A stretch of 60,408 bases of DNA from Bacteroidota bacterium (lineage in GTDB: Bacteria; Bacteroidota; Bacteroidia; Palsa-948), in assembly GCA_003164895.1 (NCBI GenBank), contig PLUL01000072.1:1-60408 (forward strand). Direction: 5' to 3'. Below the pieces are notes generated by a model, which worked only from the letters and a program-made list of their open reading frames with translations, was not told where the DNA came from and did no database searches. Position numbers and translations under genes: made by a program. Shown here piece after piece: positions 41,783 through 52,367 of the stretch; the stretch's first letter is position 1; every line of letters begins with the position of its first letter.

Positions 41783-42160
41783 ATGAAAATGAAATTATTT
41801 TTATTTATGACCTTGTTGTGCATAATGATTTTCAGTACAACATGCAAAAAAATATGGTTTTCTGGTTTGGTTTATTCTGGAAACGTTACCGACTTGCATG
41901 GCAATCCGGTTCAAGGTGTACTAGTAACCTTAAATGCATGTGGAGGTGGACGTGCTGATGAATGGCAGTTGGCATGTTGGGGTCATCAGATTGAAATTGG
42001 AAATTCCACGACTGATGCTTCGGGACATTTTAGTATTCACGGAAGAAAATCGAGAATTAATTCTTACTTTGTTATTGTAAGTCATAATAATGTGAATTAT
42101 GGGATAAATCCAGATGGACTTAATGAAAATCAATTAAGTAGTAATTTACAAATACCGTGA
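41783..42160 (+). CDS. Small lipoprotein with carboxypeptidase-regulatory-like (CnaB-type) domain
   Basis: A 125-residue protein. The signal ends in FSTTCKK, a usable lipobox. The mature part begins YSGNVTDLHGNPVQGVLVTLNA and continues with TTDASGHFSI. This is the hallmark of the carboxypeptidase-regulatory-like/CnaB beta-sandwich found in many Bacteroidota envelope proteins. An inserted segment has two cysteines. Probably an outer-membrane lipoprotein with a binding role; partner unknown. Confidence 0.75.
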   Translation: MKMKLFLFMTLLCIMIFSTTCKKIWFSGLVYSGNVTDLHGNPVQGVLVTLNACGGGRADEWQLACWGHQIEIGNSTTDASGHFSIHGRKSRINSYFVIVSHNNVNYGINPDGLNENQLSSNLQIP

Positions 42161-42307
42161 TAAATTTAAAATTGATATTTAGAACACGGTGATATCTATT
42201 TGATTTGGTAATAAAATGTAGGATTATCAAATTCAAAAATGCTCAACACCACCAAGCTAAAAGCCATCCTTCTTAAATACACCGTATAGTTCGATATGAA
42301 TGATAAT

Positions 42308-42342
42308 AAAAAAGGCGAGAAATATTCCTCGCCTTTCTTTTT
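42308..42342. terminator. Bidirectional terminator at the end of pckA
   Basis: AAAAAGGCGAG and CTCGCCTTT(C)TTTTT form a 9-11 bp stem with an 8-nt loop. It lies 18 bp past the pckA stop on the minus strand, with A and T runs on both sides. Confidence 0.8.
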
Positions 42343-42359
42343 GAATATGCTTGAAACTA

Positions 42360-43991
42360 TTACGCGTTCACAGTAACCTTAGGAGCAGCAGACAGAATTT
42401 CATCATTAGCTGCACTTGCGTATTGCGCAAAGTTCTTTACAAATGATTTTGCAAGTTCGTTTGCCTTTGCATCGTAAGCATCTTTATCCTTCCATGTGTT
42501 GCGCGGGTTCAGCATTTCTGCAGGAACACCAGGGCAAACTGTTGGCATTTGGAAATTAAACACAGGCAAGGTTTCAAATTTTACTTTTTCAAGTTCTCCG
42601 TTCAGTGCCGCAGTAATGAGCGCGCGGGTGTAGGAAAGTTTTATTCTGCTTCCAACTCCATAAGAACCGCCTGTCCAACCGGTATTCACTAACCAAACAT
42701 TTATGTTTTTGTCTTCTTTTAATTTCTTTCCAAGCAGTTCAGCATATTTTGTCGGGTGAAGCGGAAGAAATGCTTTTCCGAAACACGCAGAGAAAGTCAG
42801 CGTTGGTTCTGTAATTCCCATTTCTGTTCCTGCAACTTTTGCAGTATAACCCGAAATGAAATTATACATCGCCTGTCCCGTAGTTAATTTAGAAATAGGA
42901 GGAAGCACGCCAAAAGCATCGCAGGTAAGGAAGAAAATATTTTTTGGAATTCCACCAACAGAAGGTTCCACCGCATTATCAATAAAATGAATCGGGTAAG
43001 CAACGCGGGTATTTTCTGTAACCGAAATATCTTCGTAGTTCACTTTTTTTGTTGCAGGATAGAATCGCACATTTTCCAAAAGCGCGCCTTCGTGAATAGC
43101 ATTGAATATCTGAGGTTCTTTTTCCTCGGTGAGGTTCACGCATTTTGCATAACATCCACCTTCAAAATTGAAGATTGTTTTCTCCGCCCATCCGTGCTCA
43201 TCGTCTCCGATAAGTCCGCGATTAGGGTCAGCAGATAAAGTTGTTTTACCGGTGCCGCTCAATCCAAAGAAGATAGCTGTGTCGCCTTTCTTGCCAATGT
43301 TTGCTGAGCAATGCATGGAAAGAACTCCTTTTTCGTGCGGAAGAATATAATTCAGCAATGTGAATATTCCTTTTTTGATTTCGCCTGTGTAAGCGCTTCC
43401 ACCAATGAGAATAATTTTTTTGGTGAGATTCAGAATGGTGAAATTATGTTGGCGAGTTCCATCGGCAGCAGCATCAGCAAGGAAACCCGGAGCATTTAAA
43501 ATAGTCCATTCAGGATTAAAAGATGGAAGTTCTTCTTTTGTAGGACGAAGAAAAAGATTATTCGCAAATAAATTTGACCAGGGTAATTCTGTTACCACGC
43601 GAACAGACAAACGGTAATTTTTATCAGCGCAAGCATAACTGTCGCGCACATAAATTTTCTTTCCCGAAAGATAATTGGTAACTTTGGTGCAAAGTGCATC
43701 AAACTTTTTAGGATCAAATTTGAAATTAACATCGCCCCACCAAATAGTGTCTTTTGATTTATCATCCAGCACAACGAATTTATCTTTCGGCGAGCGACCG
43801 GTAAATTCTCCGGTATCAACCGCAAGAGCGTTGGTGTCGGTTAACACGCCTTGTTTTAGGTTCAGCGTTTCTTCAGTAAGTTCGGCGGCAGAAAGATTCC
43901 AGCAAGCATTTGCGTTGTTGATGCCGATTGATTTGAGCCATTGAAGGTCTTTCTCTTTTCGGGATTGACCATTAAGATTTTGTGCATTCAT
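42360..43991 (-). CDS. pckA: Phosphoenolpyruvate carboxykinase (ATP)
   Basis: Interconverts oxaloacetate + ATP with phosphoenolpyruvate + CO2 + ADP. The 543 residues match the ATP-type enzyme. The kinase 1a motif is FFGLSGTGKTTLSADP, the metal site is LIGDDEHGW, and NFEGGCYAKC and EFTGRSPKDKF are present. Acetyl-CoA from aromatic degradation would need such an enzyme for gluconeogenesis; in anaerobic Bacteroidota it often runs toward oxaloacetate with ATP gain. It is monocistronic, with a terminator behind it. Confidence 0.96.
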   Translation of the reverse strand: MNAQNLNGQSRKEKDLQWLKSIGINNANACWNLSAAELTEETLNLKQGVLTDTNALAVDTGEFTGRSPKDKFVVLDDKSKDTIWWGDVNFKFDPKKFDALCTKVTNYLSGKKIYVRDSYACADKNYRLSVRVVTELPWSNLFANNLFLRPTKEELPSFNPEWTILNAPGFLADAAADGTRQHNFTILNLTKKIILIGGSAYTGEIKKGIFTLLNYILPHEKGVLSMHCSANIGKKGDTAIFFGLSGTGKTTLSADPNRGLIGDDEHGWAEKTIFNFEGGCYAKCVNLTEEKEPQIFNAIHEGALLENVRFYPATKKVNYEDISVTENTRVAYPIHFIDNAVEPSVGGIPKNIFFLTCDAFGVLPPISKLTTGQAMYNFISGYTAKVAGTEMGITEPTLTFSACFGKAFLPLHPTKYAELLGKKLKEDKNINVWLVNTGWTGGSYGVGSRIKLSYTRALITAALNGELEKVKFETLPVFNFQMPTVCPGVPAEMLNPRNTWKDKDAYDAKANELAKSFVKNFAQYASAANDEILSAAPKVTVNA

Positions 43992-44192
43992 GGTTTTAAA
44001 TTTTAGGAAGCGAAATTAAAAAAATCACTAAAAGAGGTTTATGATTTAGGTCAATGTTTATGAACAGATTGAACTTTTGTGCCGTAATGAACAAATTTTG
44101 AATTATTAGGAATCGCAGTTGCTTTTTTAACGAAATCTGCTTGTTTACTTGTTGATAATTTGGAGAGTTTTAAACAAAAAATAATTGGTGGT

Positions 44193-45026
44193 TTATTGTA
44201 ATCTTCCTTCCCATACCAGATACTTTTCAAATTTATTTTTAACCTTCGGTTCTTTCTTGAAAATTCCATACACAGCCGAGCCGCTTCCGCTCATGGAAGC
44301 ATACACCGCGCCAAGCGAGTAAAGTTTTTCTTTTATCTTTTTTATTTCAGGATGTTGGGGGAAAATAGCATCTTCAAAGTCATTGTGAATATTGTTTTTC
44401 CATTTTTCAATCGGCAGTTGAATTAAATTTTCCAAACTGTTTTTTGAATTATCAATTTTCAATTGTGAATTATCAATTTCTTTGTATGCTTCCGCAGTAT
44501 TAATATGAATGTTCGGATAAACCAGCACAATATGGTAATTGCTTAAACTGAAACTGAGCGTTTCCAATTCATCGCCTTTTCTTTTTGCAAATACAGGTTT
44601 GTTGCTTATAAAAAAAGAGCAATCGCTGCCAAGTTGTTTTGCGTAATGATGCATTTCTCCCCATGCCAAACCCAATTCAAACGTATCATTCAGCAAGCGG
44701 ATAAAAAATGCCGCATCGGCAGAACCTCCGCCCAATCCGGCGCCAATCGGAATAGCTTTGTGTAAATAAATTTTTATAGGAGGAAGTTGCGGATAATCTT
44801 TTTTGATAAGGTTGTATGCTTTTACACAAAGATTTTCATTTTCATTTCCTTGTATTTTTAAACCTGAAATCTGTAACCCGAAATCTTTAACCTGAACTAT
44901 TTCCAGCGCATCGCAAACAATTCCTTTCAGCGGGTACATCACACTTTCTATATTATGAAAGCCATCTTCCCGCTTCTCAATAATATTTAAGCCGATATTT
45001 ATTTTTGCGTTCGGAAAACAAATCAT
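44193..45026 (-). CDS. ispE: 4-diphosphocytidyl-2-C-methyl-D-erythritol kinase
   Basis: GHMP kinase of the MEP isoprenoid pathway. PNAKINIGLNI at the N-terminus, the ATP loop PIGAGLGGGSADAA at about residue 90, and YASMSGSGSAVYGIF near the C-terminus are the three GHMP motifs. At 277 residues it has the normal length. It is divergent from accA across a spacer that holds a TACGAA-type repeat. Confidence 0.95.
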   Translation of the reverse strand: MICFPNAKINIGLNIIEKREDGFHNIESVMYPLKGIVCDALEIVQVKDFGLQISGLKIQGNENENLCVKAYNLIKKDYPQLPPIKIYLHKAIPIGAGLGGGSADAAFFIRLLNDTFELGLAWGEMHHYAKQLGSDCSFFISNKPVFAKRKGDELETLSFSLSNYHIVLVYPNIHINTAEAYKEIDNSQLKIDNSKNSLENLIQLPIEKWKNNIHNDFEDAIFPQHPEIKKIKEKLYSLGAVYASMSGSGSAVYGIFKKEPKVKNKFEKYLVWEGRLQ

Positions 45027-45030
45027 TGGA

Positions 45031-45065
45031 TACGAATAACGAATTGCCGCGAATTTACGAATAAC
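45031..45065. repeat. Dispersed TACGAA-type intergenic repeat, copy 3, with an inverted partner
   Basis: TACGAATAACGAATT then GCGAATTTACGAATAAC. The segment CGAATAACGAATT (45033-45045) has a perfect 13-bp inverted copy at 45134-45146, on the other side of the accA promoter. Confidence 0.6.
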
Positions 45066-45099
45066 AACAAATTAAAAAATTTGTCTTTCGTTTTTAACT

Positions 45100-45128
45100 T
45101 TTGACTTTTCACTTCTTTTGTATATTCG
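45100..45128 (+). promoter_or_regulatory. Promoter of accA
   Basis: TTTG (45100-45103), 17-bp spacer, TATATTCG (45121-45128), one base from TAnnTTTG. The ATG at 45152 follows 23 bp later. This rules out the upstream in-frame start at 45101. Confidence 0.6.
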
Positions 45129-45151
45129 CCCTTAATTCGTTATTCGCACCT

Positions 45152-46126
45152 ATGAATTATTTAGATTTTGAAAAACCTATTCAGGAGCTTTCGGAGCAAA
45201 TAGAAAAGCTGAAACACATGGCTGTGAAAAGCAAAGTGGATGTAAGTAAATCTATTCGTGAGCTGGAAGAAAAAATGAATGCTGAACGCAAAAAAGTTTT
45301 TTCCAATCTAACTCCATGGCAGCGCGTACAGCTTTCCCGCCATCCCGACCGTCCATACACATTAGATTATATTCAGGCGATTACCGAAGGAAATTTTACG
45401 GAGTTTGCTGGCGACAGATTTGTAAAAGATGACAAAGCAATGGTGGGTGGTTTTGGTTCGGTAAACGGAAAAACAATTATGTTCATCGGGCAGCAGAAAG
45501 GCAGAACTACCAAAGAACGCCAAATCAGAAATTTCGGAATGGCGAACCCGGATGGATACAGAAAATCTTTGCGCTTGATGAAACTTGCCGAGAAATTCAA
45601 TAAGCCGGTTGTTACTTTTATTGATACTCCCGGTGCATTTCCGGGCATTGAAGCTGAAGAACGCGGACAAGCGGAAGCCATCGCGAGAAATCTTTTTGAA
45701 ATGGCTCGACTGAAAGTTCCTATCATTTGCATCATCATTGGCGAAGGTGCTTCCGGTGGTGCGCTTGGAATTGGAGTTGGCGATAAAGTGTTGATGCTTG
45801 AAAACGCTTGGTACTCTGTGATCTCCCCAGAAAATTGCTCTACTATTTTATGGAGAACTTGGGACTTTAAAGAAAAAGCTGCTGAGGTTTTAAAACTTAC
45901 TGCCGTTGATATGCTGAAAAATAAATTGATAGATGGAATTATTCCTGAACCGCTGGGCGCGGCACATTCAAATCCTGAAGAAAGTTATAAGTTTGTTAAA
46001 GATGAAATTCTTAAACAGTTAACTATTCTTCAAAATCTTCCGACAGATAAAATGGTAAAAGAACGCATTCAGAAGTTCTGCTCGATGGGAGTGGTGGCGA
46101 AGGAAGTTGTTGAAAAAGTTCAGTAA
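45152..46126 (+). CDS. accA: Acetyl-CoA carboxylase carboxyltransferase subunit alpha
   Basis: With AccD it transfers the carboxyl group from biotin to acetyl-CoA, giving malonyl-CoA. The 324 residues from [10 protein letters not shown] match AccA. Recognisable are [54 protein letters not shown] and [16 protein letters not shown] (the oxyanion segments). The start at 45152 is supported by homology and by the promoter just upstream. Confidence 0.96.
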   Translation: MNYLDFEKPIQELSEQIEKLKHMAVKSKVDVSKSIRELEEKMNAERKKVFSNLTPWQRVQLSRHPDRPYTLDYIQAITEGNFTEFAGDRFVKDDKAMVGGFGSVNGKTIMFIGQQKGRTTKERQIRNFGMANPDGYRKSLRLMKLAEKFNKPVVTFIDTPGAFPGIEAEERGQAEAIARNLFEMARLKVPIICIIIGEGASGGALGIGVGDKVLMLENAWYSVISPENCSTILWRTWDFKEKAAEVLKLTAVDMLKNKLIDGIIPEPLGAAHSNPEESYKFVKDEILKQLTILQNLPTDKMVKERIQKFCSMGVVAKEVVEKVQ

Positions 46127-46156
46127 AATTATTTAAACCGAATTACGAGAATAATA

Positions 46157-46164
46157 TATCTTTG
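46157..46164 (+). promoter_or_regulatory. -7 box of the lipoprotein gene at 46194
   Basis: TATCTTTG, a perfect TAnnTTTG, 29 bp before the start codon; the -33 box is not evident. Confidence 0.5.
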
Positions 46165-46193
46165 GCACACAAATTAAACAAATAAATAAAATT

Positions 46194-47045
46194 ATGTTTA
46201 GAAAATTTTCCCCCATTCATCTAACATTCGTTGCAGGAATTGCAGCAGCATCTTTTTTATCTTCATGCGGTGGCAAAAAAGATGATGACCCTTCGTTAAA
46301 AGATGTTGAAGTTACCAAAGACACTATTAAATCAGAAGTAAGAAATGATTTTGATTTGATTCGTGTAAATATTCCTTCTCCGGGTGAATTAACTAAAAAA
46401 CTTTCTGCTGCTAAAATTGCGTACAATAAAAGTTTTTTGCTTTCGCCAAGCAAAGGATCAAGTTATTCTTCCAATTATCAGAAAGCCATCGGCATGGGAG
46501 CTTTAGGAGCAGATCTCGGAATGGCAGCTTCTTATAATCAACCGCAGGATGCGTTGGAATATCTAACTAATATGAGCAAACTTGCAGGTGATCTTGGAAT
46601 CAGTACTGCATTTGATCCTGAGTTTTCAAAGAAACTTCTTACAACTATAAATAAACCGGATACGTTTCAACTTATGCTTGACAAAGCATTTGATAAAGCA
46701 GAACGCAATCTTCGTTCCAATCAGCGTGTTGCTACTACTGTTCTTTTGGTTGCTGGCGGATGGGTGGAAGGACTTTATACTTCTATTGAAGAATTAAATA
46801 CAAATCCTACTGGTCCAAATACAAAAGATATTTATAATGATATCAGCGTTCATTGTTATTCATTAACTTATGTATTCCAGCTTTTGGAATCGTATAAAAG
46901 CAATGCGGATTGCGCTAAACTTTTACAGGAGATGCAGCCATCAAAGGCAATCTTACTCGGCTATGGAAAAGTTGGATGGGATCCAAGCGCTTTGCCTAAA
47001 CTTCGTGAAACTGTTAGTGCATTGAGAAATAAAATAACCAGTTAA
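46194..47045 (+). CDS. Lipoprotein of unknown function
   Basis: A 283-residue protein. The signal ends FLSSCGGKKDD, a strong lipobox followed by charged residues. The mature protein is mostly helical (LTKKLSAAKIAYNKSFLL.., MGALGADLGMAASYNQPQ, VLLVAGGWVEGLYTSIEELN). It is a pattern seen in a set of Bacteroidota lipoproteins without a known function. It has its own -7 box and a terminator behind it, so it is monocistronic. Confidence 0.75.
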   Translation: MFRKFSPIHLTFVAGIAAASFLSSCGGKKDDDPSLKDVEVTKDTIKSEVRNDFDLIRVNIPSPGELTKKLSAAKIAYNKSFLLSPSKGSSYSSNYQKAIGMGALGADLGMAASYNQPQDALEYLTNMSKLAGDLGISTAFDPEFSKKLLTTINKPDTFQLMLDKAFDKAERNLRSNQRVATTVLLVAGGWVEGLYTSIEELNTNPTGPNTKDIYNDISVHCYSLTYVFQLLESYKSNADCAKLLQEMQPSKAILLGYGKVGWDPSALPKLRETVSALRNKITS

Positions 47046-47063
47046 TAATTTTAATATGTAACT

Positions 47064-48409
<1,346 letters not shown>

Positions 48410-48541
48410 TTGTAAACTTTATCTCGGTAGATGAAGATGATAAATGTCATAGTTTGATTTTCTGTTTCTTTTTATTTTTACTCTCTGTTGAAAAAAATAG
48501 TAGGTGTTTTTAAATTGTAAATTATAAAACTAAAAATCATC

Positions 48542-49864
48542 ATGGATACATTAAAGGAAAAATTTTCGGAAAAAGCTCTGCCTGCTGTTGCCGATGTTAA
48601 AGCGTTCATCAAAGAGCATGGCGAAAAAAAATTAGGCGAGTACACTATTGCTCAAACCTATCAGGGAATGAAAGGAATAATCGGGCTTGTTACCGAAACC
48701 TCCAAATTGGATCCTGATGAAGGAATTCGTTTTCGAGGATATAGCATTCCTGAACTTCGCGAAAAACTTCCTAAAGCTCCAAAAGGTTTTGAGCCACTTC
48801 CTGAAGGAATTTTTTATCTCATGCTGATGGGAGAACTTCCTACTAAGGAAGATGTAATGAATTTGAGCAATACGTGGGGAAGACGTGCAATTGTTCCTAA
48901 ACATGTTTTTGATACGCTTGATCACCTTCCTGCTAACACTCATCCAATGACAATGTTTAGTATTGGCGTGATGGCATTGCAGACAGAATCTGAATTTGCA
49001 AAAGCATATCAGAAAGGAATCAATAAAAAAAATTATTGGGAATATGTGTATGAAGACGCAATGAATTTGATTGCACGTTTGCCTCGTGTTGCTGCATACA
49101 TCTATCGAAAAAAATATAAGAACGATGTGCATATCGAACCCGATCCGAAATTAGATTGGGCGGCAAATTTTGCACACATGCTCGGCTACGAATCCATTGA
49201 TGTGCGAAGATTGATGCGTTTGTATCTCACCATTCATGCCGATCACGAAGGCGGAAATGTTTCGGCACATGCAACGCATCTTGTGGGTTCTGCACTCAGC
49301 GATCCGTATCTTTCTTTTGCGGCAGGATTGAATGGACTTGCAGGTCCATTGCACGGTTTGGCAAATCAGGAAGTGATTCATTGGATAATGGAAATGCAGG
49401 ATGAACTGAAAACAAAACTTCCAACAAAAACACAAATTGCAGATTACATTAAGAAAACTTTAGAAGAAGGAAAAGTTGTTCCGGGTTATGGACACGCGGT
49501 GTTGAGGAAAACAGATCCCCGCTTTACAGCACAACAGGATTTTTACAACCGTTACATAAAAAAGGACGGCAAAACTGCCGAACTCTGCGAGATCGTACAG
49601 ATGATTTATGAAGTTGCTCCTCCAATTTTGGAGAATACTGGAAAAATTAAAAACCCTTGGCCCAATGTAGATGCACACAGTGGAGCGCTGCTCATGTATT
49701 ATGGAATTACTGAATTTGAATTCTACACAGTTCTTTTTGGAGTGTCGCGCGCACTTGGTGTAATGGCATCTTTAATTTGGGATCGTGTTCTTGGTTTGCC
49801 ACTTGAACGTCCGGGTTCAATTACCATTTCAGGATTGAAAAAGAAAGTTGGAGTTACGGTTTGA
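48542..49864 (+). CDS. gltA: Citrate synthase, eukaryotic (mitochondrial)-type
   Basis: Condenses acetyl-CoA with oxaloacetate. The 440-residue protein is far closer in its signatures to mitochondrial citrate synthases than to the usual bacterial hexameric type: [72 protein letters not shown] and [11 protein letters not shown]. Catalytic His and Asp residues are in these segments. A eukaryote-like enzyme is known from Geobacteraceae and some other anaerobes, so transfer within anaerobic bacteria is plausible. Monocistronic, with a terminator behind it. Confidence 0.95.
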   Translation: MDTLKEKFSEKALPAVADVKAFIKEHGEKKLGEYTIAQTYQGMKGIIGLVTETSKLDPDEGIRFRGYSIPELREKLPKAPKGFEPLPEGIFYLMLMGELPTKEDVMNLSNTWGRRAIVPKHVFDTLDHLPANTHPMTMFSIGVMALQTESEFAKAYQKGINKKNYWEYVYEDAMNLIARLPRVAAYIYRKKYKNDVHIEPDPKLDWAANFAHMLGYESIDVRRLMRLYLTIHADHEGGNVSAHATHLVGSALSDPYLSFAAGLNGLAGPLHGLANQEVIHWIMEMQDELKTKLPTKTQIADYIKKTLEEGKVVPGYGHAVLRKTDPRFTAQQDFYNRYIKKDGKTAELCEIVQMIYEVAPPILENTGKIKNPWPNVDAHSGALLMYYGITEFEFYTVLFGVSRALGVMASLIWDRVLGLPLERPGSITISGLKKKVGVTV

Positions 49865-49885
49865 TTAATAATTATTGAAACAACG

Positions 49886-49916
49886 AAAAGGCGGGAAGAA
49901 ATTTTCGCCTTTTTTA
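49886..49916 (+). terminator. Rho-independent terminator after citrate synthase
   Basis: AAAAGGCG and CGCCTTTT form the stem, followed by a T run, 22 bp after the stop codon. Confidence 0.82.
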
Positions 49917-49932
49917 TTTCTAAAAAATAAAA

Positions 49933-50445
49933 ATGCGCAAAACAGATTTCAAACTTCGTCCTTGGGAAATGAATGACTTGGATAGTTTGGTTCATCACGC
50001 AAATAATTTCAACATTGCAAAATTTATGACGGATGGTTTTCCTTATCCTTATACAATTGAAAATGGAAAAACATTTATCGCTTTTGCAATGAAAGATAAT
50101 CCTATTCATATTTTCGCAATAGATGTTATTGGAAAAGCAGTCGGCGGAATCGGCATTCATCCTCAAACAGACATTCACAAAAAAAATGCAGAGCTTGGTT
50201 ATTGGTTAGCGGAACCGTTTTGGGGACAAGGAATTATTTCAAGTGCAATAAAAGAAATAACTGATTTTGCTTTTAAAACGTATGATATTAACAGAGTTTT
50301 TGCCAGACCATTCGGAACAAATGCTGCTTCGCAACGAGTACTTGAAAAATCAGGATTTGTTTTGGAAGCGCGATTTGAAAAAACTTTATTTAAGAATGGA
50401 GAATATTTAGATGAACTGGTTTATGCAATCAGGCGCAATAAATAA
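49933..50445 (+). CDS. GNAT-family N-acetyltransferase (RimJ/RimL-like)
   Basis: A 170-residue protein of the GNAT_3 type. It begins with FKLRPWEMNDLDSLVHHANN. AVGGIGIHPQTD and AELGYWLAEPFWGQGIISSAI carry the acetyl-CoA-binding motif (G-Q-G). NRVFARPFGTNAASQRVLEKSGF is the typical C-terminal segment. RimJ/RimL relatives acetylate protein N-termini or small amines; the substrate here is not readable. Confidence 0.85.
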   Translation: MRKTDFKLRPWEMNDLDSLVHHANNFNIAKFMTDGFPYPYTIENGKTFIAFAMKDNPIHIFAIDVIGKAVGGIGIHPQTDIHKKNAELGYWLAEPFWGQGIISSAIKEITDFAFKTYDINRVFARPFGTNAASQRVLEKSGFVLEARFEKTLFKNGEYLDELVYAIRRNK

Positions 50446-50490
50446 TTATATCAGATATTCTACATTTTTTCACTATGTAAATTACGGTTA

Positions 50491-51246
50491 TTAAAAATGT
50501 ATTCTGAATCCTATCTTTAAATCATATCTGTTCATCTTAATATTGCTTTGCAGGTCATCATGAAATTTTGAAAAGTTCAATAAATCTAATCCTACAAATA
50601 ATCCAAAACTTGTAAACACTTCAAAATAATGTTCCCATATTTTGGGAATATTTTCTGTTTCATGTTTTCCATTTGCATATTGAAACAATGGACCGGTAGA
50701 AACTCTTAGTGCCAGCCAATTAGTGAATACTCTATCTATATAGATATTGGGTCCTGCGCACATCCAGTCATTCCCTTTGTTTTCTTGTTGTCCGTTAATT
50801 ATAAAATGTGTTTGTGTAATGAAATAACTGTTATTCACTCCGATATTGATAACAGTATTCTCTTTTCCAATTACATTTAATCCCAAGCGAAAGTTAGGAA
50901 GCAATCCAAAATCAGATAAGTAATAGAGGTTCCCAAAATCTTTTGCATTGGCGTTCTTACCCATAATACCTTTTAGCAAAAACATCATATCGCCCATCTG
51001 GCGTTCGCCAACATATAATGAAAAACCCCATGGTTTAGATTTTGAAAGCGTATTGCTTAAATTTAAAACTCCCCAAAAATTTAATCGCTGTTTATATCCA
51101 AGTAAATCTCCTGTTTTTGAGTTACTGGACATTCCGCTGAATGGAGTGTAAAGTTCAAAGGTTTTATTGTAAAATTTATCAAGCGATTGAGCGAATGAGA
51201 AAATTGAAATAGTCAACAGCGTAATAACAATACATGCTTTTTTCAT
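50491..51246 (-). CDS. Outer-membrane barrel-like protein of unknown function
   Basis: A 251-residue protein with a signal peptide (ISIFSFAQS, about residue 20). The mature part has alternating strands (LNFWGVLNLSNTL, PWGFSLYVGERQMG, NFRLGLNVIGKENTVINIGVNNSYF, FGLFVGLDLLNFS). It ends in an aromatic residue (LKIGFRIHF), the usual C-terminus of outer-membrane barrels. Family unknown. Last gene of a three-gene minus-strand operon divergent from the histidine kinase. Confidence 0.72.
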   Translation of the reverse strand: MKKACIVITLLTISIFSFAQSLDKFYNKTFELYTPFSGMSSNSKTGDLLGYKQRLNFWGVLNLSNTLSKSKPWGFSLYVGERQMGDMMFLLKGIMGKNANAKDFGNLYYLSDFGLLPNFRLGLNVIGKENTVINIGVNNSYFITQTHFIINGQQENKGNDWMCAGPNIYIDRVFTNWLALRVSTGPLFQYANGKHETENIPKIWEHYFEVFTSFGLFVGLDLLNFSKFHDDLQSNIKMNRYDLKIGFRIHF

Positions 51247-51253
51247 ATTAATA

Positions 51254-52324
51254 TTACTTTGCTGGTTCTGGTTGTTTAATTAAAAAACCTTTATGCACAC
51301 TAAGCGAAAAAGAAAATCCTACTCCCATATTAAAACCGTTATCCATAATGCTTTTCACCCCTCCATGTTCTACCTTTTGCGCAGGATTATATCCAATTCC
51401 CCAATGCCATCCAACAACTCTGAATTGCTTTGCATATTCCAGATTCCATCCCAAATGACGAGTTAACTTTTTAGTAGTAGCTTCATATTGCCACTCAACT
51501 CCTGCATTATCAGTAAAATGATCCATCTGTATATCAAACGCATAAAGCAGATTAAATGAGAAATCGTTTATTTTTCGCACCTTTCGTTCGCCCCAATTAT
51601 CCACATTAACAAAAAGATTCTCTATGGTTCTAAGATTATACCCCACTTTTATTCCTGATAATCTTTCCATAATTGATGGGCTATCCTTAATCCCGAAAGG
51701 TTGGACATCTGTTCCACTATAACCAGCCCAATCATGAATGGGTACATTTAATGAACCATCAGCTTTAGCATAGTGATAATAAGAATTTATGCCATTTGCT
51801 CCATCATTTGATGATTGACCATTTGTAATAACCATTGGCGTTGTCCAGTGAAAATATCCAAAGTAAAATGAAGAAATCCTTTTTATAGTTGCAGGCACAT
51901 TAATATATTTTTCATGTGTAACTCTATAATTCCCTTCAGTTGTGGTAGAGGAGTGTAGCGTTACATGTACATCTTGCTTATCAACATTCCTTTCACTAAT
52001 AATGAGTTTTGTTCCTAATTCATAAGTTGAGCGAGTTGCCGGTCCTTTATCTACATTTGCTTCAAAATATGCCCTGCTATAACTTACCTGAGGTACAAAT
52101 TTGCTTATTTGAGTTTCTAATTTTGCAGCGAATGAAAGGGATGTACCCATATACAAATCCACATTTATTGGGTCAAGAGTTAAACGAGTGCGGTTGTATT
52201 GATCGGGGTCGTTCTTCGTAACAGTATATTTTATTTTTTCGTTTGTAACAGTTTCCACACTTTTTTGTGCCATCATATTCGCTGAAACAATTCCAGCAAT
52301 TAACACGAATAGAATTTTTTTCAT
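51254..52324 (-). CDS. Exported outer-membrane-associated protein of unknown function
   Basis: A 356-residue protein from the ATG at 52324, which gives a clean signal peptide (MKKILFVLIAG.., NMMAQ). Beta-rich, with VDLYMGTSLSFAAKLETQI, SYYHYAKADGS, NDFSFNLLYAFDIQMD, and GMGFSFSLSVHKG near the end. The pattern of strands and turns suggests an outer-membrane barrel. It is 7 bp upstream of the next gene, so they are co-translated. Not recognised. Confidence 0.7.
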   Translation of the reverse strand: MKKILFVLIAGIVSANMMAQKSVETVTNEKIKYTVTKNDPDQYNRTRLTLDPINVDLYMGTSLSFAAKLETQISKFVPQVSYSRAYFEANVDKGPATRSTYELGTKLIISERNVDKQDVHVTLHSSTTTEGNYRVTHEKYINVPATIKRISSFYFGYFHWTTPMVITNGQSSNDGANGINSYYHYAKADGSLNVPIHDWAGYSGTDVQPFGIKDSPSIMERLSGIKVGYNLRTIENLFVNVDNWGERKVRKINDFSFNLLYAFDIQMDHFTDNAGVEWQYEATTKKLTRHLGWNLEYAKQFRVVGWHWGIGYNPAQKVEHGGVKSIMDNGFNMGVGFSFSLSVHKGFLIKQPEPAK

Positions 52325-52367
52325 AAATAATTTTAGTTTTAAAATTTGGAACCTCAATTAGAATAAC

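Noticed and set aside
44051-44269. 72-codon minus-strand ORF overlapping the 3' end of ispE
   Set aside because: It overlaps ispE by 77 bp, has a single possible start inside ispE and no recognisable product; probably chance.
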